Positions 17,604-26,288 of a stretch of DNA of 64,000 bases are shown here, piece by piece (position 1 is the stretch's first letter; the number at the start of each line of letters is the position of its first letter). The notes beneath the pieces were generated by a model. It worked only from the letters and a program-made list of their open reading frames with translations. It was not told where the DNA came from and searched no databases. Both the position numbers and the translations under genes were made by a program. Origin of the DNA: Rhodococcus sp. P1Y (lineage in GTDB: Bacteria; Actinomycetota; Actinomycetes; Mycobacteriales; Mycobacteriaceae); NCBI RefSeq assembly GCF_003641205.1, contig NZ_CP032762.1, positions 1,922,001-1,986,000 of the forward strand, written 5' to 3'.

Positions 17604-18239
17604 ATGTCGACCGGTCAGGTAAGTGCCTCGCACAAGGCGTCGGGCGCTACCCCGAAGGGGGAGCGCAGACGTCACGCACTGGCATGTTCGGCAGCCGATC
17701 TGCTCGTCGAGGGAGGTTTCGACGCGGTGCGGCATCGTGCGGTCGCGTCGCGGGCCGGGCTTCCGCTGGCGTCGACCACCTACTATTTCGAATCGCTCGA
17801 CGATCTGATCGCCTGCGCAGTCGAGGTGTTGGGCCATCGTGAGCTCGAAGTCATGCGGGGGCGGATCGACGAGCTCGGCGACTTGGCGCACGACGTGGAA
17901 TCGACCGTCGATCTGATCGTCGATCTGCTCATCGGCCCCGAGGACGGCGCCGAGGAAGGCCGTGAACGGCTGATCGCCCGGTACGAGCGTTTCATCGCAT
18001 CCGCTCGGCATCCACAGCTGCGCGAGGTCCAGCAGAGGCTTCGTGCACAGACCGACGACCTGCTGACCGACGTCCTGCGCAGATCCGGCCGGGTCGTTCG
18101 GGAACAACAACTGCGCCGACTCGTCGCCGTCGTCGACGGAGCCGTCGTCGGCGCGTTGGGTGAAGTCGATCCCGAGCCTCGGTCGATGGCGAAGAGCATG
18201 CTGCTCGAGGTTCTCGACGTGGTCGCGCCTCCTGGATGA
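17604..18239 (+). CDS. TetR-family transcriptional regulator
   Basis: This 211-residue protein has an N-terminal TetR helix-turn-helix ('VASRAGLPLASTTYYFESL' near residues 50-68) and a helical C-terminal ligand or dimer domain. The ligand is unknown. It lies 23 bases before purB on the same strand and might be co-transcribed with it, though a purine link is not implied by the sequence. The start is an ATG ('MSTGQVSASH'). Confidence 0.88.
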   Translation: MSTGQVSASHKASGATPKGERRRHALACSAADLLVEGGFDAVRHRAVASRAGLPLASTTYYFESLDDLIACAVEVLGHRELEVMRGRIDELGDLAHDVESTVDLIVDLLIGPEDGAEEGRERLIARYERFIASARHPQLREVQQRLRAQTDDLLTDVLRRSGRVVREQQLRRLVAVVDGAVVGALGEVDPEPRSMAKSMLLEVLDVVAPPG

Positions 18240-18262
18240 CGAGGCACGTAAACTGAATTCCC

Positions 18263-19681
18263 GTGACCATTCCGAATGTCCTCGCCACCCGTTATGCAAG
18301 CCCCGAACTGGTGGACCTCTGGTCTCCGGAACACAAGATCGTCCTTGAACGCCAGCTGTGGATCGCGGTCCTCAAGGCACAGTCCAACTTGGGAGTGGCC
18401 GTTCCCGCTTCCGCCATCGCGGACTACGAACGCGTCATCGATCAGGTCGACCTGAATTCGATCGCCGAACGCGAGCGAGTTACCCGTCACGACGTGAAAG
18501 CCCGTATCGAGGAGTTCAATGCTCTCGCTGGGCACGAGCACATTCACAAGGGCCTGACGAGCCGGGATCTGACCGAGAACGTCGAGCAGCTACAGATCCT
18601 CCGCTCGCTCGAGCATGTTCACTCCCACGGCGTGGCCGTCGCAGCCCGCCTGGCAGAGCGCGCAGCCGAGTACTCCTCGCTCGTGATGGCAGGCCGTAGC
18701 CACAACGTCGCGGCGCAGGCCACCACCCTCGGTAAGAGATTCGCTTCGGCCGCCGACGAGCTGCTCATCGCGTTGGCGCGCGTTCAGGAACTCATCGCGC
18801 GCTATCCGCTGCGCGGCATCAAGGGCCCGATGGGCACCGCCCAGGACATGCTCGATCTGTTCGACGGCGACTCGGCCAAGCTCACCGCCCTCGAGCGGAT
18901 CGTCGCCGACCATCTCGGTTTCCGGCACGTACTCAACAGCGTCGGCCAGGTGTACCCGCGCTCGCTCGATCACGAGGTCGTCTCGGCTCTCGTGCAGATC
19001 GGGTCAGGCCCGTCGTCGTTCGCACACACGGTTCGCCTGATGGCAGGCCACGAACTGGTCACCGAGGGCTTCCAAGCGGGTCAGGTCGGATCCTCGGCGA
19101 TGCCGCACAAGATGAACACCCGCTCGTGCGAGCGCGTCAACGGTCTCCAGGTCATCCTCCGTGGATACGGCTCGATGGCCGCCGAGCTCGCGGGCGCGCA
19201 GTGGAACGAAGGCGACGTCTTCTGCTCCGTCGTCCGCCGCGTCGCCCTTCCCGACGCCTTCTTCGCTGTCGACGGCATGATCGAAACGTTCTTGACCGTG
19301 CTCGACGAGTTCGGGGCGTACCCCGCGGTCATCGCCAAGGAGCTCGAGCGCTACCTGCCGTTCCTCGCGACGACGAAGGTGCTCATGGCGTCCGTGCGCG
19401 CAGGCGTCGGTCGCGAGACTGCGCACGAGGCGATCAAGGAGCACGCCGTCGCGGTTGCGTTGGCAATGCGCGAGCAGGGCCAGGAGCCGGACCTACTGGA
19501 TCGTCTCGCAGCCGACGAGCGCATCCCGCTCGATCGCGCCGGGCTGGACGCGGCATTGGCCGACAAGTCCGCATTCATCGGATCTGCCGAAGCTCAGGTC
19601 GCGGCCGTGGTGTCCGAGGTCGAGACACTCGTCGATCGGTACCCGTCGGCGGCGGCGTACACACCGTCACCGATCTTGTAG
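18263..19681 (+). CDS. purB: Adenylosuccinate lyase
   Basis: This 472-residue enzyme of the fumarase/aspartase superfamily eliminates fumarate from SAICAR and from adenylosuccinate in purine synthesis. The superfamily signature 'GSSAMPHKMNTRSCERV' is at about residue 275, and 'GHEHIHKGLTSRDLTEN' and 'AGRSHNVAAQATTLGKRF' carry the active-site His/Ser/Thr residues. It starts with GTG. The 3' end overlaps the convergent HAD gene by 15 bases. Confidence 0.96.
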   Translation: MTIPNVLATRYASPELVDLWSPEHKIVLERQLWIAVLKAQSNLGVAVPASAIADYERVIDQVDLNSIAERERVTRHDVKARIEEFNALAGHEHIHKGLTSRDLTENVEQLQILRSLEHVHSHGVAVAARLAERAAEYSSLVMAGRSHNVAAQATTLGKRFASAADELLIALARVQELIARYPLRGIKGPMGTAQDMLDLFDGDSAKLTALERIVADHLGFRHVLNSVGQVYPRSLDHEVVSALVQIGSGPSSFAHTVRLMAGHELVTEGFQAGQVGSSAMPHKMNTRSCERVNGLQVILRGYGSMAAELAGAQWNEGDVFCSVVRRVALPDAFFAVDGMIETFLTVLDEFGAYPAVIAKELERYLPFLATTKVLMASVRAGVGRETAHEAIKEHAVAVALAMREQGQEPDLLDRLAADERIPLDRAGLDAALADKSAFIGSAEAQVAAVVSEVETLVDRYPSAAAYTPSPIL

Positions 19682-20476
19682 CCCGCGCAGCAACTCCGGC
19701 AAATCCGCGACCGAGTCGATGACGTGACTCGGCTGTAGCCCGAACTCCTGCTTCGCCCGGCGGTCCAATGCGTCCTGCTGGAACTTCCCGGTCCGGACGA
19801 GCACTCCGGTCATCCCGACGACCTGGGCGGCAAGTACGTCGTTGTCCAGGTCGTCGCCGACCATGACCACATCGACCGGGTCGACGCCCATGCGCTCGGC
19901 GGCGGTCTGAAATCCCAGCGGTGCGGGCTTCCCGACGGCTTTGGCCTTGTGTCCCGACGCCTTCTCCATCCCGGCGAGGTACATTCCGGTGTCGATCCGC
20001 AAGCCGGCGCCGGTGGTCCACATGAGGCTTCGGTGCATAGCGACGACGGGTACGCCGCGGCACAGCCAGTCGTAGACGCGGCTCAAGCGCTCGTGAGTGA
20101 ATTCCGGTCCGGCACCGCCGATGACGACTACGTCGGGGTCGTCTCCGGTCTCCTCCACGAATTCGATGCCCGGCATGTCGCCAGCGATGTCGCCATTGTT
20201 GATCAGAACCGTTCGCGCACCCGGGTATGTCTCGCGCAGGTGATCCGCGGTGAGCGATGCTGCTGTGACGATCTCGTCGGCGTGGACAGCCATCCCCGCC
20301 TCGGTCAGGGCGTCGGCGATCTGGGCGCGGGTCTTGGAGGTGGTGTTGGTCAAGAACGCTCGCGCAATGTCCTTGCTGTTGAGGAAATCGAGTGCTTCTG
20401 CTGCGCCTGGTACGGGCTTCCACGACGTCACCAGCACGCCGTCGATGTCGAAAAGAACGCCTCCCAATAAACCCAT
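19667..20476 (-). CDS. HAD-IIA family phosphatase (NagD-like)
   Basis: This 269-residue phosphatase carries the nucleophile motif 'LFDIDGVLVTSWKPVPGA' (DxD), motif II 'AFLTNTTSKTRAQI' and motif IV 'VMVGDDLDNDVLAA'. A C2-type cap sits between motifs II and III, as in NagD and eukaryotic haloacid-dehalogenase-like HDHD2 proteins. The substrate is unknown; small sugar or glycerol phosphates are usual. A tandem repeat lies just upstream of its start. Confidence 0.88.
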   Translation of the reverse strand: MGLLGGVLFDIDGVLVTSWKPVPGAAEALDFLNSKDIARAFLTNTTSKTRAQIADALTEAGMAVHADEIVTAASLTADHLRETYPGARTVLINNGDIAGDMPGIEFVEETGDDPDVVVIGGAGPEFTHERLSRVYDWLCRGVPVVAMHRSLMWTTGAGLRIDTGMYLAGMEKASGHKAKAVGKPAPLGFQTAAERMGVDPVDVVMVGDDLDNDVLAAQVVGMTGVLVRTGKFQQDALDRRAKQEFGLQPSHVIDSVADLPELLRGLQDR

Positions 20477-20532
20477 GGGCAGACTTTAGTCGTGGGCCTG
20501 CAGTGTTGCAGTTTCAGCGGCCCTGGACTCGG

Positions 20533-20629
20533 GCGGGAGTGCAGCCTGCGGAATGACCAGAGTAGAGCGGGAGTGCAGCCTGCGGAATGACCAGAGTAGA
20601 GCGGGAGTGCAGCCTGCGGAATGACCAGA
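20533..20629. repeat. 34-bp tandem repeat (about 2.9 copies)
   Basis: Two perfect 34-base units (20533-20566 and 20567-20600) and a 29-base partial third (20601-20629) follow each other in the divergent gap between the HAD and HIT genes. The unit contains GAGTGCAGCCTGCGGAATGA. A related single copy (GAGCGCAGCCTGCGGAGTGA) sits between the two FecCD permease genes near 25202. No gene is encoded in it. Confidence 0.9.
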
Positions 20630-20643
20630 ATTAGGGTTGAGAT

Positions 20644-21063
20644 ATGAATCCCTACACGATCTTTGCCGACATCATTGCAGGGAACGCAGAGTCCAGCATG
20701 GTCTACGAGGACGAACATGCCGTCGCGTTCATGGACATCCGTCCGTTCACCAGCGGACATGTCCTCGTGGTGCCGCGTAAGCAAGCGCGATCGTTGGCCG
20801 AGTTGGATCCGGAAACGGGCGGTCACTTGTTCGTCGTCGGGCAGAAGGTCGCCGCCGCTCTCCGGGCGATCGACCCCCGATGTGCCGGGGTCAACTTCTT
20901 CCTCGCCGACGGCGAAGTAGCTGGCCAGGAGATTTTCCACGTACATCTCCACGTGATCCCCCGGACGACGGGTGACGGCTTCGGCTTGAGAGCACGTCCG
21001 ACATCTCCGCGGCGGGACGAGCTCGACACCAAGGCTGCCGCGATCGTCGAGGCGCTCCACTAG
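20644..21063 (+). CDS. HIT family protein
   Basis: This 139-residue histidine-triad protein has 'YTIFADIIAGNAESSMVYED' at the N-terminus, 'DIRPFTSGHVLVVPRKQA' in the middle and the catalytic motif 'FHVHLHVIPR' near residue 100. It is a cytoplasmic nucleotide hydrolase or transferase of the Hint-like group. It is a paralogue of the HIT gene at 7.3 kb but not close in sequence. It sits immediately downstream of the 34-bp repeats and ends just before the iron-regulated operon, which has its own promoter. Confidence 0.92.
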   Translation: MNPYTIFADIIAGNAESSMVYEDEHAVAFMDIRPFTSGHVLVVPRKQARSLAELDPETGGHLFVVGQKVAAALRAIDPRCAGVNFFLADGEVAGQEIFHVHLHVIPRTTGDGFGLRARPTSPRRDELDTKAAAIVEALH

Positions 21064-21071
21064 CGGGATAC

Positions 21072-21090
21072 TGAGGTAAGGGTATCCTCG
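21072..21090 (+). promoter_or_regulatory. Candidate IdeR/DtxR iron box, uptake operon 1
   Basis: The sequence TGAGGTAAGGGTATCCTCG matches about 14 of 19 positions of the IdeR consensus TWAGGTWAGSCTWACCTWA, as I recall it. It lies about 90 bases before the lipoprotein start, where a repressor would block transcription in iron-replete cells. Confidence 0.55.
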
Positions 21091-21160
21091 GTCGGTGTTA
21101 CAGTAGCTCGCCTCGCCTTCTCGGGCGCGGATGACTGTTGCCGAAAGGTTGTTCACGACG

Positions 21161-22234
21161 ATGTTGATGCGCACGACATGGATGAGGAACGTTGCCTCGA
21201 TCGCTCTTGCCGGAGGTGTGACGGTCGGTCTTGTCGCGGGCTGCGCCAGCAGTGAGAACGAGACACCCTCCCGCGAATCGTCGGCCGCCGCAGACTCCTC
21301 CGCCTTTCCGGTGACTATCGAGTCGACACTCGGCAAAGCCGAGATCACCGAAGCCCCGACACGAATCGCGACGTGGGGTTGGTCCAATCAGGATGCACTC
21401 CTCGCGCTCGGCGTCGTTCCCGTCGCAATGCCGACTTTCGCGGAAGCTCAGTACGGAGCGGATGATCGCGGCGTACTGCAATGGGACGCACAAGCTTTGG
21501 AGGATCTCGGCGTGCAGACGCCCACGCTCCTGTCCGGAGACGGGACGGGTGCGGCCCCGATCGAACAATTCGCCGAAGCAGATCCAGACCTCATCTTCGC
21601 TCCGTACTCGGGCCTGAGCCAGGAAGAATTCGACGCACTGAGCCAGATCGCACCGGTCGTCGGATATCCGGGCGAGCCGTGGACCGCCTCGTGGGAAGAC
21701 CAGCTCACGATCGCGGGTAAAGCCCTCGGCAAAGAGAAGGAAGCTGCGGATCTGGTCTCGGACGTCGAGAGCTCGATTGCCGATGCAGCAGCGAAATACC
21801 CTGCGCTCGCAGGAAAGACCGTGACGATCGCGCTTCCGAACGCCCCGGGTACCTTCGCGGTGAGCAAGTCCGACGATGTCCGAGTCGAATTTCTCGAACA
21901 GTTGGGACTCGTCAACGAACCGAACATCCAGAAGGCAGACCCGTCCAAGGATGCCGAGGCCGTCTATTTCGAGCTGAGTCTGGAGCAGGCGTCGTCGATC
22001 GAGTCGGATGTGTTGTTCGTCGTCGCCTACGACAAGGAAACGCTGACTGCATTTCTCACCGAACCCGCAGTTGCAACACAGCCCGTCTCGACCGAAGGCC
22101 GAATTGCGTCGACGGAGGATTTCAGCGTGGACAAGAATTTCGCGTTCGGCGGCCTGACCGTGCTGACCATTCCCTACATTCTCGACGACGTCGCGTCCGC
22201 CCTGAACGCCGCTGCCGAGAACGTCCAGGGCTGA
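21161..22234 (+). CDS. Ferric-siderophore-binding lipoprotein (FecB/FepB-like)
   Basis: This substrate-binding protein of about 357 residues belongs to an iron-siderophore ABC importer. The signal peptide ends in a lipobox 'LVAGC', after which the cysteine would be lipidated. A Ser/Glu-rich linker follows, then a class III binding-protein fold with 'APTRIATWGWSNQDALLALG' and 'IEQFAEADPDLIFAPYSGLS'. The start is set at the ATG preceded by GAAAGG; an in-frame ATG 30 bases upstream is possible. It heads an iron-regulated operon and probably delivers the siderophore to the FecCD pair downstream. Confidence 0.9.
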   Translation: MLMRTTWMRNVASIALAGGVTVGLVAGCASSENETPSRESSAAADSSAFPVTIESTLGKAEITEAPTRIATWGWSNQDALLALGVVPVAMPTFAEAQYGADDRGVLQWDAQALEDLGVQTPTLLSGDGTGAAPIEQFAEADPDLIFAPYSGLSQEEFDALSQIAPVVGYPGEPWTASWEDQLTIAGKALGKEKEAADLVSDVESSIADAAAKYPALAGKTVTIALPNAPGTFAVSKSDDVRVEFLEQLGLVNEPNIQKADPSKDAEAVYFELSLEQASSIESDVLFVVAYDKETLTAFLTEPAVATQPVSTEGRIASTEDFSVDKNFAFGGLTVLTIPYILDDVASALNAAAENVQG

Positions 22235-22240
22235 CTCGGC

Positions 22241-24106
22241 ATGGCCCGGTCCCGTCGGCCGCAGGTCGTATTTCCTGAAGTCATCCGCACCGCCACGGTC
22301 ACCGACACGCGTCAACTGGGCCCTGGCATGCGGAGAGTTGTGTTGCGCGGGGAGGAACTTCGCGCATTCGAGCGGGGAGGCTTCCGGTTCCCGGCATTTC
22401 GCAGCGAGGGGTTCGACGACTTCGTGCGGTTGTTCTTTCCGGTCGACGACGCCGGGACCGTGCTCCTGCCGATCCAGCACGAACGGACGGTGGAATGGCC
22501 ACAAGATCCTCGGCCCGTGTCGAGGAACTACACCGTCCGTCGCTTCGACGAGCACACGGCGGAGTTGGTACTGGACTTCGCCTCGCACGACACCGGAGTG
22601 GCATCGACGTGGGGGAAACGCTGCGTCACAGGTGATTCGATTTCGTTCGTCGGGCCGGTCCGATCGGGACTTCCGCCGACGGGAGTCGACTGGGTTCTGC
22701 TTGTCGGAGATGAAACCGCCCTCCCGGCGATGGCGCGCTACCTCGAGGAAGCGTCACCGGAATCGAGCATTCGAGTGTTCGTGGAGGTTGCCGACGTCGG
22801 ACGACGACTGCCGATGCCCACGAATGCCCGCGCCGAGGTCACGTGGGTGTACCGAGACAATTCGGAGTCTTCCAGCCCGCTCGAGACGGCTGTTCGAGCT
22901 GCACCGTGGCCGCAGGGCAGCGTGTTCGCATGGGTTGCAGGCGAATCCACGTCGTTGAGGGGGATTCGTCGCTATCTTCGCGAGGACCGCGCGTTGCCGC
23001 CGGACATGGTCGACATCACCGGGTACTGGCGGCGGGTGGACGTGCCGACACTCGTCGACGATCCCGAGCCGTTCGACAAGCTGAGCGAGCGCGCAGAGAT
23101 CTTCTCACCTTTCGCCATTCGTGCTGCCAACACGCTGAGGATTCCGTGGCACGTCTCACGCGGGGTGTCCGGGACGGCGGAATTGGCCGCAGCAACCGGG
23201 ACCGATCCCAGAGCTCTGGCGAAATTCGTCCGGTATCTGGTGGCCGTCGAGGTGCTCGCGTTCGACGGGACCGGGAAGTTGGTGCCCGGAGACGTCGGGG
23301 ACGCCATGCTCGGGGACGACTGGATCTCGAACTGGCTCGATCTCGACGGCATCGAAGCGCGGGTGGAGTTGTCCGTCACCGGGCTCGTCGAAAGCCTACG
23401 CGGCGGTGCGGCCAGCTCGAGTGCCATAACGGGACGGACACTGAGCGTCGACCTCGACGAAGATCCCCGGTTGGCTGGACTTCATCACGACCACATCGCC
23501 GACGAAGCAGCCTTCCTCGGTCCGGCGCTGATCGAGGACTATTCTTTCGACGGGGTATCGACGCTCCTCGTGACGGGTCCTGGGTCGGGCGTGGTGCTCG
23601 GCTCGATCCTGTCGAAGTATTCCCAGATCGAAGCCGGTGTGCTCGGAATGCCCAGCGAGCTCGCGCGGGTTCGTCGAGACCTGGCGAATTGGCCCACCGC
23701 AGGCGGCCGTGTCCGCGACGCAGCTCAGAGTCCGACCGCCGAGCCGGCCTGGATTCCGAACGGCGGCTTCGATGTCTACCTGCTCGTCGAGGTCACAGGG
23801 CACTATCCCGACGACGATCTCGTCCTCTTGCTCACCAATGCGGCAGTAGGCATCGGTGACCGCGGAAAGCTCGTCGTCGTGGAGCGCTTGCTCGACGACG
23901 CGGCGGTGGGCGAGGATCAAGCCGAGTTCGATCTGTTGTTGCTGTGCATGTACGGGAGCGGGGTCAGGACCCGAGCCGAGTTCGACGCACTTGCGCGTCG
24001 AGCGGGATTGGTCGTCACTGCACATCAACTGTTCGGATGGGGAATATCGGCGCTGGACCTGCGTCGAGCCGGCCCCGTTGCCGACGCAGTCCTCGAAGGC
24101 AGGTAA
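22241..24106 (+). CDS. Siderophore-interacting protein fused to a methyltransferase-like domain
   Basis: This 621-residue fusion has two parts. Residues 1-265 are a siderophore-interacting flavoreductase: the FAD motif 'SRNYTVRRF' near residue 95, the pyridine-nucleotide side 'WVLLVGDETALPAMARYLEE', and the family ending 'GYWRR'. Residues about 275-621 resemble a class I O-methyltransferase with an N-terminal winged helix ('GTAELAAATGTDPRALAKFV'). The usual SAM glycine loop is replaced by 'TGPGSGVVLGSIL', and later strands such as 'KLVVVERLLDD' are kept. The first part should reduce Fe3+ from the siderophore. The second may be a degenerate or real methyltransferase. It starts six bases after the lipoprotein stop. 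Confidence 0.85.
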   Translation: MARSRRPQVVFPEVIRTATVTDTRQLGPGMRRVVLRGEELRAFERGGFRFPAFRSEGFDDFVRLFFPVDDAGTVLLPIQHERTVEWPQDPRPVSRNYTVRRFDEHTAELVLDFASHDTGVASTWGKRCVTGDSISFVGPVRSGLPPTGVDWVLLVGDETALPAMARYLEEASPESSIRVFVEVADVGRRLPMPTNARAEVTWVYRDNSESSSPLETAVRAAPWPQGSVFAWVAGESTSLRGIRRYLREDRALPPDMVDITGYWRRVDVPTLVDDPEPFDKLSERAEIFSPFAIRAANTLRIPWHVSRGVSGTAELAAATGTDPRALAKFVRYLVAVEVLAFDGTGKLVPGDVGDAMLGDDWISNWLDLDGIEARVELSVTGLVESLRGGAASSSAITGRTLSVDLDEDPRLAGLHHDHIADEAAFLGPALIEDYSFDGVSTLLVTGPGSGVVLGSILSKYSQIEAGVLGMPSELARVRRDLANWPTAGGRVRDAAQSPTAEPAWIPNGGFDVYLLVEVTGHYPDDDLVLLLTNAAVGIGDRGKLVVVERLLDDAAVGEDQAEFDLLLLCMYGSGVRTRAEFDALARRAGLVVTAHQLFGWGISALDLRRAGPVADAVLEGR

Positions 24107-24109
24107 AGC

Positions 24110-25204
24110 ATGACGACGGTTCAGAACAAGGCAGGTGACGCAGCCCACCTGGAGGAACCGGCATCCGGCCAGCTGGAAAGCCCGTCCACTCCCGGCGGAC
24201 TGGCCAAGACCAACGCCCGCCGGACGGCTGGCCTGATTCTCGTCATCGGCCTTCTGGCCGCCATCTGTCTGCTTTCCATCGCGGTCGGTACCAAGTACAT
24301 CCCGCTGAACGAAGTCTGGAACGGCTTGTTCGCCTACGACGACTCCAACAATGCCGTCATCATCCGCGAACTCCGTGTTCCGCGAACGATTCTGGGCCTG
24401 ATCGTCGGAGTCGCCCTCGGAGTGAGCGGCGCGCTCATTCAGGCGATGACTCGAAACCCGTTGGCGGATCCAGGAATTCTGGGCGTCAATGCGGGCGCGG
24501 CGTTCTTGGTGACCTTGGCAGTCGGGCTGCTCGGGTTCACCGGAATCTGGTCGTACATCTGGTTCGCCTTCCTCGGGGCGATTCTTGCGACGGTCGCGGT
24601 CTACGTGTTGGGGTCGATGGGTAGGGCCGGTGCAACGCCGATTCGGTTGACGTTGGCCGGTATTGCGCTCGGCGCGGTGCTCGGCGGTATCACGACGGGG
24701 ATGACCCTGCTCAACCCCGAAGCCTTCGACAAGATGCGATTCTGGGGTGCAGGTTCACTGTCCGGGCGCGGCCTCGACATCTCCTTCGCCATCAGCCCGT
24801 TCGTCATCCTCGGTTTGATTCTGGCGATCGTCATCGCACGGCCCCTGAACGCCATCGCCCTCGGCGACGACCTCGCACAATCGCTCGGTGCGAAGGTGAA
24901 GAACACCAGGGTTATCGGAGTCATCGCGGTCACACTGCTCGCGGGTGCCGCGACCGCTGCGGCCGGGCCGATCGGCTTCGTCGGCCTGATGATTCCGCAC
25001 ATGGTCCGTTGGTTCGTCGGCCCCGACCAACGGTGGATTTTGCTGTACACCGTGGTGGCGGCGCCATGCCTGCTCTTGCTGTCCGACGTCGTCGGCCGCA
25101 TCGTCATCAGGCCCGGGGAACTGCAGGTCGGCATCGTGACGGCCTTCGTCGGGGCTCCGGTGCTCATCCTTCTGGTTCGTCGTAAGAAGGTGAGTGGCCT
25201 GTGA
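24110..25204 (+). CDS. FecCD-type siderophore permease subunit (first)
   Basis: This 364-residue permease has about nine to ten membrane helices. After a hydrophilic N-terminus of about 35 residues, it shows family motifs 'GVSGALIQAMTRNPLADPGI' and 'PIGFVGLMIPHMVRWFVGPD', the latter holding the loop that contacts the ATPase, and the cytoplasmic 'GDDLAQSLGAKVK'. It forms a heterodimer with the next permease. The ATG lies three bases after the SIP-fusion stop. The last codons 'KVSGL' match the equivalent permease at 51.4 kb, so the two clusters are paralogous. Confidence 0.95.
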   Translation: MTTVQNKAGDAAHLEEPASGQLESPSTPGGLAKTNARRTAGLILVIGLLAAICLLSIAVGTKYIPLNEVWNGLFAYDDSNNAVIIRELRVPRTILGLIVGVALGVSGALIQAMTRNPLADPGILGVNAGAAFLVTLAVGLLGFTGIWSYIWFAFLGAILATVAVYVLGSMGRAGATPIRLTLAGIALGAVLGGITTGMTLLNPEAFDKMRFWGAGSLSGRGLDISFAISPFVILGLILAIVIARPLNAIALGDDLAQSLGAKVKNTRVIGVIAVTLLAGAATAAAGPIGFVGLMIPHMVRWFVGPDQRWILLYTVVAAPCLLLLSDVVGRIVIRPGELQVGIVTAFVGAPVLILLVRRKKVSGL

Positions 25205-25235
25205 GCGCAGCCTGCGGAGTGAATCGGATGAGCCT
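25202..25235. repeat. Single copy of the 20.5-kb repeat between the permease genes
   Basis: The gap between the two permease genes contains GAGCGCAGCCTGCGGAGTGA, closely matching the core of the 34-bp tandem repeats at 20.5 kb. It is flanked on both sides by CCTGTGA (at the first gene's stop and at the second gene's start). In the paralogous cluster at 52.5 kb the two genes simply overlap at CCTGTGA, so the extra 32 bases look inserted with a duplicated target. Confidence 0.65.
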
Positions 25236-26288
25236 GTGACGGTTGTGGACTTCGGGCGCAAGGTACGCATACTCAGGATCGCCGACGACAAGATCAACGG
25301 ACGCATCGACGTCCGAACCGTTCTTGTCTGTTCGATTCTGGCGCTGCTGTCCCTTGTGGTGTCGGTCATCGCACTCGGGACCGGGGACTACCAGATCGCG
25401 CCGGGCGAAGTACTGCAGGCGTTGTTCTCCGACGCACCGAGGTTCACCGAACTTGTCGTCATGGAGTGGCGTTTCCCTCGCGTCGCGCTCGCGCTGCTGC
25501 TCGGTGGTGCGCTCGGTGTGTCCGGGGCGATCTTTCAGTCGCTGACGCGAAATCCTTTGGGTAGTCCCGACATCATCGGCTTCGATACCGGTGCCTACAC
25601 CGGCGCCCTCGTCGTTATTCTGACCCTCGGTGGCGGGTACTACCAGACCGGCGCCGGCGCGTTGATCGGCGGAATCTGCACTGCCGCAGTGGTGTACCTA
25701 CTCGCGTTCAAGAAGGGCGTGCAGGGCTTCCGGTTGATCATCGTCGGTATCGCAATGAGCGCGATTCTGGCATCGATCAACACCTGGCTCATCATCAAGG
25801 CGGACCTGGCCGACGCCATGGCAGCGGCGGTGTGGGGTGCGGGCAGCCTCAACGGTCTGAGCTGGGCGCAGGTCGGACCGGTCCTTGCCGTCCTGATCGT
25901 CATCACCCCGCTTCTGGCTGTCATCGCGAAGCGACTGCCGATGTTGGAGATGGGTGACGACGCAGCCAAGGCGCTCGGTATTCGCGCCGAGCCGACAAGG
26001 CTGCTGTTGATGGTTCTCGGAGTCGCTCTGACGGCATTGGTCACTGCCGCTGCCGGCCCGATCTCGTTCATCTCGTTGGCCGCGCCGCAGCTGGTGCGGC
26101 GGCTGACCAAGACTGCGGGCGTGGCATTGATCCCGTCGGCGGTGATGGGCGCATTCCTGCTCGTCGTGAGCGACTGGGTGGCGCAGCGCATTTTCGCGCC
26201 GACTCAGCTGCCTGTCGGGGTCGTGACGGTGTCGATCGGCGGCGCATACTTCGTGTGGTTGTTGGCTCGGGAAGGTAGAAAGCAGTGA
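25236..26288 (+). CDS. FecCD-type siderophore permease subunit (second)
   Basis: This 350-residue permease is the partner of the preceding gene. It shows 'GVSGAIFQSLTRNPLGSPDI', 'KGVQGFRLIIVGIAMSAIL', 'GDDAAKALGIRAEP' and 'PISFISLAAPQLVRRLTK', the loop that meets the ATPase. The start is the GTG of 'VTVVDFGRKVRILR'. The ribosome site is weak, as expected if a small repeat has been inserted in front. It overlaps the ATPase start by four bases. Confidence 0.94.
   Translation: MTVVDFGRKVRILRIADDKINGRIDVRTVLVCSILALLSLVVSVIALGTGDYQIAPGEVLQALFSDAPRFTELVVMEWRFPRVALALLLGGALGVSGAIFQSLTRNPLGSPDIIGFDTGAYTGALVVILTLGGGYYQTGAGALIGGICTAAVVYLLAFKKGVQGFRLIIVGIAMSAILASINTWLIIKADLADAMAAAVWGAGSLNGLSWAQVGPVLAVLIVITPLLAVIAKRLPMLEMGDDAAKALGIRAEPTRLLLMVLGVALTALVTAAAGPISFISLAAPQLVRRLTKTAGVALIPSAVMGAFLLVVSDWVAQRIFAPTQLPVGVVTVSIGGAYFVWLLAREGRKQ

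Noticed and set aside
20533..20629. Tandem repeats as a possible CRISPR array
   Set aside because: The units are directly adjacent with no spacers and only about three copies.
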